Assembly: GCA_001939145.1 (NCBI GenBank)
Contig: LSRX01000536.1
Span: 105,596 to 169,595 of the forward strand
Source of the DNA: Symbiodinium microadriaticum
Taxonomy: Eukaryota; Sar; Dinophyceae; Suessiales; Symbiodiniaceae
Reading direction: 5' to 3'
DNA length: 64,000 nucleotides
Shown here: one piece after another, positions 37,701 through 45,080 of the stretch
How positions within the stretch are numbered: the first letter of the stretch is position 1
Layout of the letters: the number at the start of each line of letters is the position of its first letter
The notes under the pieces: generated by a model
Seen by the model: the letters and a program-made list of their open reading frames with translations, nothing else
What the model was told of the DNA's origin: nothing
The model's database searches: none
Position numbers and translations under genes: made by a program

Positions 37701-38875
37701 GCTTTGGTCCTTGGCGCCCATCTCTCTGCTGTCACCACGAACCCTCACATCGCAGGCAATGAGAACGTGGGTTGCCGGTTGAGGCTTGAGAGGTGACCTT
37801 GAGGGCAACGCTCGTGTTGGCTTGCAGTGATGACTGCTTCTGATTCCTTTAGTGCAGTTTCGTGACGTATTCTGCAGCGTTTCAGGGGTGTGGGGGAGCT
37901 CGAGCTGTCAGCATGAGGCATCTCTCTGTGGCAGTTCGCCGACATCCTAGTCGACCGCAGCGTGAACCTGGGTCAGAATAAACCAAGAAGCTCTAAACCC
38001 CAAGCCCTTGTGTGGAGCCTTGCGTGCCTCGTGCGAGTGTGAGAGTCGAACACCTGACAAAACCCGTATATAAACCCTTCAAAGGCCCAAGAAGTCGAGA
38101 CCTGACTCCCTCCGGAGCAGCCGAGGAGTGATGAGCAGCATCGCCCGCGAGGCACTTTGGCTAGGGTTGTTTTTGTCAATTTGGACATGGCTGCCAAGGT
38201 TAAAAAAACCCCTGAACCTGAAGGCTTGGAATTAGGGGACTATCGCAGAGGTTGCTGTACTCTTGCCAGGAAGACCACGACCAACTGAGAATACGACAGG
38301 CCGCCAACCCTAAGATTGCACAGCTTTTTTTTTGGGCCCGTTGCAAAGCTGAACAAATGCAGCTTAGAACAGCTTCTATTGCCGGTTGGCAACTCCCGAT
38401 GAAAGCTGGGACAATACCTGGTCACCACTCCGAGGGCCCTGTGATGCCCTTGGCCTCGAAACCCGCTCACTTGCCGAAACCTGACCTCATCGAACCGCAG
38501 TCACTAGAACTTCAGCTCCTAGGATCTGCCCCGTGAGAACTCTTGAAGCACCTCCCTGAGCTGCAAACAGCACCATGCAACACCGCAGCCCCCGAGCCCT
38601 ACGACACCCAACCCCAAACCCTACATGCGCCTTGCCTGCGCTTGCGAGTGTGAGAGTCGAAACCCTACATGAACTCCGACCGCGTACCCGGAGACCTCGC
38701 CTGACTTGTCCCAGTTGTGATTGTGAGAGCCTAAACCCGACATCAAAATCCAGGCCTGAACAACAAAGGGGTCTTCAGCCTCTACCGCTCGCCCAAGCTC
38801 GGGGCAGCGGCCGTGAAGTCGCTGCTCCAGCGTCGCTTGTCTTTCAGAGTTCGCATAGGCTTATCAGGCCTCTGA
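25185..38875 (+). CDS. Glycoside hydrolase family 2 enzyme, ~28 micro-exons
   Basis: A GH2 enzyme (beta-galactosidase/beta-glucuronidase class), recovered by chaining about 28 exons of 19-122 nt whose phases agree wherever both sides are resolved. Family order is complete: N-terminal sugar-binding fold, Ig-like fold, then the TIM barrel. The barrel carries the acid/base motif GFFNEG and a motif (EAGAGG) whose Glu matches the family's catalytic nucleophile. The last exon (LNNKGVFSLYRSPK) ends in TGA at 38873. About 535 codons are recovered; the family is usually 550-700. Donors are GC, GA and GT in mixture, always with AG acceptors. The first exon is missing, a few residues are unaccounted for before VVTYDQ and before EAGAGG, and some boundaries (34608/34635, 35074-35925, 36854) are uncertain. 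Substrate cannot be told. I see no plausible alternative family. Confidence 0.8.
25431..25475 (+). mobile_element. Short insertion with 12-bp direct repeats (copy A)
   Basis: AACCTCCAGACG at 25431-25442 is repeated at 25464-25475. The 21 nt between contain GCGAGTGTGTGAGTCG. It lies between the candidate exons at 25350 and 25687, hence probably in an intron of the GH2 gene. Confidence 0.65.
25601..25667 (+). mobile_element. Short insertion with 13-bp direct repeats (copy B)
   Basis: GAACCCCACCCTG at 25601-25613 is repeated at 25655-25667. The 41 nt between share the 3' core with copies A and C, and their 5' part (TGCCTGCG) matches copy D. This is the longest copy seen. Confidence 0.65.
26048..26945 (+). 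CDS. GH2 gene: sugar-binding fold exons
   Basis: Four exons with agreeing phases. 26048-26117 reads AAILHFGACTNRCLVRVD and carries the LHFGA strand typical of GH2. 26547-26634 reads GELLADHAGLSPFEVEAGFN. 26759-26804 reads LVIADNSFNMTTHP. 26916-26945 reads VHQPKYDWYQ. Together they match the order VxVNG-x-H-GG-x-PFE, then DN, then DWxxxGG of beta-glucuronidase-type members. Donors are GT, GA, GC and GC. The KYDWYQ piece alone resembles a CS/p23 domain, but the AGG-bounded join to AGGLIRSVQ and the neighbours decide for GH2. Confidence 0.75.
27167..27232 (+). CDS. GH2 gene: exon before the minisatellite intron
   Basis: After CCTCAG this reads AGGLIRSVQFHALRGPENLQ then FW, completing the conserved GG-I-x-R-x-V strand that closes the sugar-binding fold. 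The following intron, with a GT donor, runs 2.9 kb to 30174 and contains the 175-bp array. Confidence 0.7.
27453..27522 (+). mobile_element. Short insertion with 18-bp imperfect direct repeats (copy G)
   Basis: AAACCCTAATCCCTAAAC (27453-27470) recurs with one mismatch at 27505-27522. The sequence between includes TTGTCCGAGTGGTGAGAG, a diverged form of the shared core. Because the flanks are telomere-like, the repeat could be coincidental, so support is weaker than for copies A-D. Confidence 0.35.
27597..29521. repeat. 175-bp tandem array, 11 copies
   Basis: Unit starts fall every 175 bp (27597, 27772, 27947, 28122 and so on to 29347), each beginning GCTGGTGCTCGAGC and ending GATGCTGTGAC. Internal copies are almost identical; the first (GTGTGAGTCGG for GTGTGTGTCGG) and last carry most differences. 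It lies wholly within a GH2 intron. The near identity points to recent expansion or homogenisation. Confidence 0.97.
29768..29809 (+). repeat. Interstitial telomeric run (TTTAGGG)6
   Basis: Six perfect TTTAGGG units in a row, the longest perfect run seen. It lies inside a GH2 intron, so it is interstitial and not a chromosome end. Confidence 0.95.
30175..31372 (+). CDS. GH2 gene: Ig-like fold exons
   Basis: Five exons, all in phase 0. 30175-30198 (24 nt) reads AEVDVELQ. 30502-30573 reads KKTDLVFRFRFDDDSRCK. 30870-30923 reads ASWELLAGASMRLRVPE. 31120-31194 reads VWHTTTPSLHRLSVALFREE. 31301-31372 reads DCYCARFGLRTVGTRSL. The W-x5-P-x-L-x-x-L strand followed by the FGLRT strand is the standard end of the GH2 Ig-like domain. 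Donors are GT, GA or GT, GC, GC and GC. The last boundary may lie earlier, since joining at 32026 is also possible. Confidence 0.7.
32037..32919 (+). CDS. GH2 gene: first TIM-barrel exons
   Basis: 32037-32090 reads LLLNGSPLKLLGFNRHDM, the entry to the barrel. 32374-32414 reads VVTYDQLLTDVLL. 32612-32657 reads KDLGANFIRGAHYPQ. 32869-32919 reads DQRFLDLCDEQGLLVWE. The last two join across an intron with a GA donor to give the hallmark R-x-x-H-Y-P-Q-D-x-R-F-x-D-L-C-D-E-x-G segment. Split codons at 32414/32612 restore LLLKDLGANF exactly. Six to eight residues expected between HDM and VVTYDQ are not found, so a further micro-exon may lie in 32091-32373. Confidence 0.8.
33184..34635 (+). CDS. GH2 gene: acid/base-glutamate exons
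   Basis: 33184-33253 reads EVLGWQNTVSDFSDPTFMAQ then SLR. 34196-34239 reads MAEEMARASANHPS, with a codon split by a GC-AG intron. 34579-34608 (or to 34635) reads VIFYGFFNEG. NHPS-VI-x-GF-x-NEG is the GH2 acid/base motif, and the Glu of NEG is the expected catalytic acid/base. The last boundary is ambiguous: a GA donor after NEG, or a GT donor after DSWTKSYFK. Confidence 0.8.
34909..36362 (+). CDS. GH2 gene: middle TIM-barrel exons
   Basis: 34909-34973 reads FDEGEATTWAYESMAAQLR. 35044-~35074 reads MLVASLVFSE after a 70-nt intron. 35925-35952 reads GGYFDLMDE. 36070-36117 reads LRYLAWYPTTRPVDKQ. 36330-36362 reads EVDEIPSIWEQ. The order D-L-x-D, then YxxWYPT, then EIPxIWE matches the strand that follows the acid/base in GH2. 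The phases at 35074/35925 were not resolved, so a boundary or one micro-exon is missing there. Confidence 0.6.
36854..37235 (+). CDS. GH2 gene: nucleophile-glutamate exons
   Basis: A frame ending at 36964 reads AAQRSFQPGKP; its start near 36857 is uncertain and probably too far upstream. 37167-37235 reads EAGAGGVFGFRGPVVQKWTE then EYQ. The Glu of EAGAGG corresponds to the GH2 nucleophile in SE-x-GAGG. The intron between starts with a GA donor, and both boundaries carry GGAAGC. About four residues expected before EAGAGG, including the Ser, are missing. Confidence 0.65.
37484..38875 (+). CDS. GH2 gene: C-terminal exons and stop
   Basis: 37484-37502 is a 19-nt exon reading ELLQGC. 37918-37971 reads ISLWQFADILVDRSVNL. 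38754-38875 reads LNNKGVFSLYRSPKLGAAAV and ends in TGA. Split codons at both junctions give Gly, restoring CGISLWQFAD and NLGLNNKG, the conserved GH2 C-terminal segments. Two GT donors. The last intron contains copy D of the short insertion (38616-38671). Confidence 0.8.
38616..38671 (+). mobile_element. Short insertion with 12-bp direct repeats (copy D)
   Basis: AAACCCTACATG at 38616-38627 is repeated exactly at 38660-38671. The 32 nt between end TTGCGAGTGTGAGAGTCG and share CTTGCCTGCG with copy B. A related core without a detectable flanking repeat lies at about 38024-38048 in the same intron. Confidence 0.65.
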
Positions 38876-40183
38876 GTCCGGGCAAGGTTTGCAGCGCCTT
38901 TCCGGTTAGAACTTCACAGCCCGGATGCAAAAAAGGGTCGAGGGGTTGGGCTAAGAAAGTCGGATTGGCATTTCAGGGGCATCGGGGTTTGTTTTTGCCG
39001 GGCATATGTTTACTCAAAGGTTCGCCGAAGTTTCAAGATCTCTGGGTCGGAAGTTCGAGTCGGACTGATAGTGTAGTCATTGCTGCAATCTTGAGTCTTG
39101 AGTGTGTTGGTGTTTCGTCTGCAGGCTTTAGATCCAGGGGGCGGGTGTCTGAGCTGTTGCCTTCGGACACCATGTCAGTAAGAGTCTGTTTGTTATCACA
39201 GAAACCAGCACACCACCAAGAAGATACGAGCTGTTCTATGCTTGAGGTCTCTACAGAAGCCTCCGAGTGCCTAGTGTGCTGTGGGCTTACGACAGGTTTA
39301 CTACAATCAGGCCACCCAGAGGGGCGTTGATATAGAACATCCCGGCACGAAGCCAAGGTGCAGAGGGCGCCGGGTGAGCCGCTGCGCAAAAAGAGCTGTG
39401 AGCTTGACGACTGCGCTTTGGGTTCAAGGGGCATTGGCCAAATCATTTAGCAGGTTTCGTGTTGCATCTGGGTTGTCTTTGTGGGGAGTTTTGACGACCC
39501 TGCAGCTGTTGGGTTGCTCTCCCTCTCTTCGAAGGGTCTTTGTTTTTATGCTACTATACTGGGATGTTCCGAAGTATCGGGTCACGCTTCGCTCGGACAA
39601 CTTCTTCAGGGAGTGGAGCTGAACACTCGCTACACCGCGAACCCCCGCACAGAAGGGAGTCAACCACCCACCCAACCCCCGACGCCACAAACCCAACGGG
39701 AACCCCAATCCTTTCAGACGAAATCCAACCTAGAACAGGACACCAGATGTCGAAGATGGCGAGGGAAGCGGAGGAGGGGCAGACAGCTGTAGGATGCTGA
39801 GGGCTTTCACACTGGGTCTGGTCACGTTGTTGATCTAGGTCCAGGTAGTTCTATGTAGCTACGACGCGAAGGACTTCGGATCGGATGGGGCCTCAGCTTC
39901 ACATCGAGAGCTAGCTGTTCGGTTGGTTATGCTATCTGATCGGCAAACCCTCGACTCGTTAGGCCTGTTCTAGTAACTAGTAACTTGAGAAATGTAGCAA
40001 TGCTTACAAGTTATCCCGGTTCACAACCATTTTTCAACGAGGTGTCAGTCACGCGTTGCTTTCGTGTCATGCCCTGCGTTTGTTTGCCACGTGTTTCGGC
40101 AATGCTGTCATTCCGCACGGCCTCTGCGCCATGTCGGCGTGGCTTCATGCTAACCGAGTTTGTATGTCTTGCCTGCACGAAAG

Positions 40184-40384
40184 GATCAGACAGAAACTGC
40201 CACTGTTGGGGCGGTGCCTGACGATGACGATGATGATGACGCTGACGATGATGATGACGCTGACAATGATTGTGACGATGACGATGGTCACGAAGATGAT
40301 GATGACAATGGTAACGAGCAAGCGGCTCTTCTCGATGGTGCTCTGAATACCCGTCTCACAGCAAGCGCATCTCAGCTCGTGTGA
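40184..40384 (+). CDS. Asp-rich candidate exon ending in stop
   Basis: After GAAAG an open frame reads DQTETATVGAVP, then a stretch of about 35 residues dominated by Asp (with Ala, Asn, Gly, His and Cys), then NEQAALLDGALNTRLTASAS and TGA. The flanking segments are ordinary protein-like sequence, so the acidic run is probably a translated low-complexity region and not a simple repeat read by chance. No ATG is in frame upstream, so it would be a last exon. Function unknown. Confidence 0.35.
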   Translation, partial: DQTETATVGAVPDDDDDDDADDDDDADNDCDDDDGHEDDDDNGNEQAALLDGALNTRLTASASQLV

Positions 40385-40457
40385 GGCATGCCACGTGGTT
40401 CTTTCGATTAACAGATCGAGCCCCGTGTAAGTGTGTCAGAAGCATCCCTTCTTTGAA

Positions 40458-40646
40458 ATGGCATCCGATCCTGTGTGCTGGTTTCCGTTGTTCACAAGGC
40501 GGCACTACATTGCGCTCGCTGCCAAATCCCGTGTGGAGGAGGCGACGCCGGACTACGCCACCTGGTCGCGTTTGGGCGGCCTAGAGGTTCCGTTTCTATA
40601 CAAGGTCAGAGTCGAGAATGCCGTGGGGGTATATGGGCTGATGTAG
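40458..40646 (+). CDS. Small ORF, unrecognised
   Basis: 62 codons from ATG: MASDPVCWFPLFTRRHYIAL near the start, ending VPFLYKVRVENAVGVYGLM and TAG. It follows the Asp-rich frame by 73 nt in another frame. Its tail resembles the tail of the ORF at 47743-47994. Confidence 0.35.
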   Translation: MASDPVCWFPLFTRRHYIALAAKSRVEEATPDYATWSRLGGLEVPFLYKVRVENAVGVYGLM

Positions 40647-43137
40647 ATGGACGTACAGGGTTGCTGCAAAACTTCACAGCTGTCATAAGGCACGCCTTGT
40701 TCCGTAGCTGACTAAAGCCTGGAAGTCCAAAGTGTGAATTTCCTAGGCCACGCGCAGCCTCGCCTGGATAACTGCGAGACTGTGCCGTTGAAAGCTCTCG
40801 AGCCCGGAGCAAGGACCTTTGGTGTCCCGTTGCCCAGATGGTCTCAACCAAAGCGTGACCCACCAAAAGCCCGATGAAGCCCCTCCCCAAGCCTCTAACT
40901 CCTGAGTCCCAGAGCCCCAGCTGACGTCGTCTCCAAACTTGAGGCCTGCTTCAGCGACGACCTCATCCTGGTTCTCAGTCAGGCTGGGCTACGATTAGCG
41001 GCTTTAGGTGAGGAGAGGCTTGGGGCTTGGAGGTTTCAGTCGACTTGAGGGCTTGAGGACGTTTAGGTTTGCTCGAGCCTGAAGTCAGGCCTTAAAGCCA
41101 TTAAATTGCATATGTCCTCAAGCCTAAACGGCTGTTATACGTAGTTTTGGATGCGGCTTCGGCCCACCACGCCGGAGCTTTGTTGTCAAAGTTTTAAGCT
41201 TCGGTCTGCCACTGCAGTTGGGTGAGGTATGTTTGCACCAGTGCTGTCATGTTGATGTCGGGAATGGGGAAGTGTCGCGCAAACCTGAGGAAACGGTTAA
41301 ACGGACGGCCCATGACGATGGTAAGTTGGTAACTTGTGACCCGAGCGTGCAGGCCGAAAAGAAGGCGAAGGAGCTGAAGCAAGCGCATCTTGCTGGAACT
41401 TACTCAGCTTTGACAGATGGTCATTCGGTTGGGGCTTGGTGGGCCCAGATGTGAATTTGTACGCTTTACGGGGGTTTTGGGTCCGGTCCGTTGGCACGTT
41501 TATCAGCCTGGAGAGGAAGACGAAAGGCCCTGACTTGTCAAGGCCTCAGCTCTGACTTGGACTTCTCCGCAGGCTAGCTGCGGTTAGCTTCAACTCGATT
41601 GAAAGTTTACGGTTTGAGGACTGATAGGACTGGACAATCTTTGGAACTCATGTCCTTGAGAGATGAAGTTATCAGAGCTTCAAGTGATAGGTCCGGAAAT
41701 CGAGCCATCAACCCGACAAATTGATGTCGCAACTTTTGAGTTTCTGCGATTTTACATGACTCTTAATTCCCAGATGCCAGTCCGAAGTCTGAAATGTCAG
41801 CTGCTGAGGACGAACGTAAGTAAAGCTCCCACCCAAAGCATAGACTAAAACACACCGTACGCAGAGGCAAGTGGGAACCGAAGCGCTTCTGCGGTGCCCT
41901 CAGAGCGCCAGGAATGGGAGTTGAGTGGGTTGGTGTCGGCAGAGGCCTTGTGAATTATATAGGCGGTTTGGAGTTTCATGCTCATGAGTCACCAAGGACT
42001 TCAAGAAGTGACAAAGCTAGAGCGCCGAAGTCCAGCGAAATTTCTGGAGTCAGAGCTCCGACCAAGAGCCCAGGCTGGGCCTCCTCACGGCCGAGGTCTG
42101 TCCTGGTGCCGAGGCACCACTTGCTTGAGAGCTTGTTTTTTGGTGAGAAGTGTTCTCGAAAACAAACATGCTCGTTTGAGAGTTTTGGAGGGGTCTGGTT
42201 CAGTGTGGTTTGGAATAATAAGCCTACGGCCTCCAAGTAAGCTTGATATGGGTTTTGTTTAGCATTTGTGGCTGACGTTTAGGAATTCAGGATAAGAGAG
42301 AGAGAGAGAGAGAGAGAGAGTGTAGACGTAGGTGTTGAAGGCTTTCTGATGTCAGCCCCTTGAGGTAATGTCTGAAGGTGCCGGAAAACTCAAACAAGCG
42401 AATGCTATGTACATTCTTCTGGGCTTGCCTCAGAGTGAACATCGATCTCTACTGCTGACTATACAGAGATCTCCAAAATATGGATAGTTAGCATGCACAT
42501 GCATGAGTCGCATAAGCAGTCTTCGACAACAGCACAAACTGAGACGCCCCTTGGTTTATTGAGCATCCTCTTGATGAATGTCGCAGAATTTGAGTGTGGA
42601 CGGTGGCTCACTGTACGGTGGTGTCGATTTGTTTCATGTGTCCCGGATTTTGTGACTCCAGTGATCAATGCACCCCCAAGGCGAGGTGCAGGAGGAAATT
42701 AGTCTTATCGCGAATGACCGTGTGTGCAGAAACGCATGCCGACGCACCTTCGTTTGCACGATGGCCATTCCGACTTTTGCGCTGTTGCAGCTCATGGCCC
42801 TTTGGCCCACGGAGCCCCTTGGCCTGTGTCTAGCTGCGGCGTAAAGATCGCGCCGCGCAATGGCTTCAAATTTGCATCCCTGCTGCGACTTATGTTGACC
42901 ATCCGCACTGCAAGCGGTCATGGAATCAACAGCCGCCAACGTAGGCAAAGCATGCCAGCGGTAACCGGTGACTGACGGCATGGCGATCAACAGCATTATG
43001 CGAGCGACGAGTTGAAATAAGTTGAATGCATGAAAGACTACGCTATCCCGATGTCCCTAATGCACTGTGCTGAGAAGTCAGGCCGGCACATAGGGAGGGA
43101 GGAGGGAGGATGGAGGAGGGAGGAGGGAGGAGGAGGA

Positions 43138-43250
43138 GGAGTAGTAGTACTACTACGACGACGACGACTACTACTACTACTACTGCTGCTACTACTACTA
43201 CTTCGACGGCGACGACGACTACTACTACAACTACAACAACAACAACAACA

Positions 43251-43292
<42 letters not shown>

Positions 43293-43300
43293 GCTACTAC
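43138..43300. repeat. TAC/ACG trinucleotide microsatellite
   Basis: Compound ACT/ACG/ACA trinucleotide tract preceded by a GGA-rich stretch. It generates false poly-Thr, poly-Leu and poly-Val frames. Confidence 0.93.
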
Positions 43301-43760
43301 CAGTCGCAGTCGTAGTCGTAGTGGTGCAGTAGCAGCACCAGCAGCAGCAGCAGCAGTAGATTCTCGGGAGTAGGCAGCAGAAATTACTTGGTTTCTAATC
43401 CCAGTCACTGCCAGGCCACACGGGGCGCTGCATTTCCAGGCCGGGATAAGAGCTTCTCTCAGTGCATTCTATTCTAGTTCCGCATGAACGCAGTGGAGGG
43501 CTCCTGGAATTTGAAATTAGGGATTGGGGGAAAAGGGGGGGTCGAAAGATTCCGGGCAGTCTTGCCGGATTTCCCTTATCCAGGATTCAGAGTAGGGTTC
43601 TTCAGGACAGCACCTGGGGCCGTACCGCTTTCAATCTTGCATAGCTTGTCCAGGTAGGTGCCTTTGAGGGAAAGTTCAGAATCCCAAGTTCAAGTTCATC
43701 ATGTAAGGGTGCGGTCCGGCTGTCTGGAAGCTGCGGATCGCCTTTCGGTGCAGCGAAAGC

Positions 43761-45080
43761 ATGCCACGCAGCTTTTTGGAAGCCAGTTTGCCAAGCAAGA
43801 AGCTCACCGGCACGCCAACCATGTTGCGGAGTAGATACTGTATTCGGGGCATTCGATGGCCTGGAAGTCGACCACCGCACCGAAAGCTGGTTGTGATGGG
43901 CTCGTCATGCTTCCAACACATCTACGACCATCCAAGCTACTCCTCCTCAGTCTATGGTGCTGATCCACTCGCCAAGGTCAGCGAGAAAGGGCGTGGGATG
44001 CTTCTGCAGTCTTTTACTCGCAGCGCACTGGAGGGCATGTACCCCGAGTTGCGCGCGGAAGATGCAGTCTCTTTGCCAACATGTGGCGACGGCAGCCGGC
44101 GTAGTTCCGCAGAATGGGATTTCACTTTGGGTGGCAAGCGTGTCGAGCTGAAGACTGCAATGCTTTGCTTCGACTCCAGAAGCCAGTGCTGGATGACGAC
44201 TTTTCAACACGTTAAGCTGAGACAACATGGACACTGGCAGGAGCAACCCTTTGATGACCTCTATCTTCTGATATATACCCCGGAAGCGTTTTACCTCATA
44301 AAGCATGACTTGGAAACATGCGTCTCTAAGGCAGGTGTCCGGACCAGAACCGAAGGGCACAAGATACGCGTTACGGGACAATCTGGCCAGACCTGCTGGA
44401 AGGAGGCTACGGAAACCATCGTGAACAAACTGACCAGGCCAGGGAAATGCGAATTGGTTGGCAGGTTTGCACAAACCCACCCGGCAGTCTCAGCACTGTA
44501 CTCTGAGCTGCGGCAGCAAGCCTTGTCTTCACATGACAGAGCGTACGAGGGCGTGCCGATGAGCAGTCTGACAACCGGTACTCGTGCAAACCGAATTCAG
44601 CAAATAGCGCTTGAATTTGACAAGATGCAGAACCCAGACGGCATGTTTGCGAGTGCCACGACCGACCTGGCCTCGGATGGTAGTAGGAGGCCAAGCTCCC
44701 GCAGTGCCGCTGTTGACTGGATCAGGAACGGGGTCAGGGTGAAGTTAAAGTATGCCAAGGTGTGCTTTCGTCCCAGCCAAAACCGCTGGACCTGTGAGTT
44801 CTGCAACATCAAGGAGGAGCCGCGCGATGCCTCCAACAGAGTCTACTTCGACGAGCTCTGGCTTGCAATGTACAGCCCCTGCAGCTTGGACATCTTCAAG
44901 CATGCAGGGTATCGCTCACAGCTTTATTCTCGAGGAATGCGCACCGAGAGGGAGGGTAAGAATCTAAGAGTCCATGGAGGCATTCATGATAGCTGCGTGG
45001 AGAATTCGGTCCGACGCATGAAGGTCAAGCTTGAAGCCGCACAGGCTGAGCCGCTTCTTACACTTCGTTGGATCACCTGA
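43761..45080 (+). CDS. Protein with tandem PD-(D/E)XK nuclease-like domains
   Basis: A 439-codon uninterrupted frame; an in-frame TAA lies at 43704-43706. It contains an internal duplication. Repeat 1 (~75-225) has EWD, then GGKRVELKTA, FDDLYLLIYTPEAFYLIKHD and GVRTRTEGHKIRV. Repeat 2 (~275-425) has AVDW, NGVRVKLKYA, FDELWLAMYSPCSLDIFKHA and GMRTEREGKNLRV. Asp120 followed by Glu129-x-Lys131 in a hydrophobic strand, with a preceding helix (SEKGRGMLLQSF), fits the PD-(D/E)XK restriction-endonuclease-like core. In repeat 2 the acid is Lys328, so that copy should be inactive. The first ~45 residues are Arg-rich and may be untranslated; the ATG at 43896 (MGSSCFQH) is a reasonable alternative start. 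No intron is needed, unlike the GH2 and J-domain genes. The assignment is from motif pattern only. It could act in DNA repair or be derived from a mobile element; I cannot say which. Confidence 0.6.
   Translation: MPRSFLEASLPSKKLTGTPTMLRSRYCIRGIRWPGSRPPHRKLVVMGSSCFQHIYDHPSYSSSVYGADPLAKVSEKGRGMLLQSFTRSALEGMYPELRAEDAVSLPTCGDGSRRSSAEWDFTLGGKRVELKTAMLCFDSRSQCWMTTFQHVKLRQHGHWQEQPFDDLYLLIYTPEAFYLIKHDLETCVSKAGVRTRTEGHKIRVTGQSGQTCWKEATETIVNKLTRPGKCELVGRFAQTHPAVSALYSELRQQALSSHDRAYEGVPMSSLTTGTRANRIQQIALEFDKMQNPDGMFASATTDLASDGSRRPSSRSAAVDWIRNGVRVKLKYAKVCFRPSQNRWTCEFCNIKEEPRDASNRVYFDELWLAMYSPCSLDIFKHAGYRSQLYSRGMRTEREGKNLRVHGGIHDSCVENSVRRMKVKLEAAQAEPLLTLRWIT

Larger units (their letters stand above)
38876..43760. 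other. Region of short unassigned ORFs
   Basis: Between the GH2 stop and the nuclease-like gene there are several open + frames but no recognised family. 39281-39622 ends VFMLLYWDVPKYRVTLRSD before TGA. 41218-41454 reads VSRKPEETVKRTAHDDGKLV. 40184-40384 and 40458-40646 are listed separately. GA repeats lie at 42295-42320 and a TAC-type trinucleotide tract at 43138-43300. The region has fewer telomere-like words than the rest of the window. Confidence 0.4.

Noticed and set aside
43030-43408. Poly-Thr and poly-Leu ORFs
   Set aside because: Products of the trinucleotide tract at 43138-43300.
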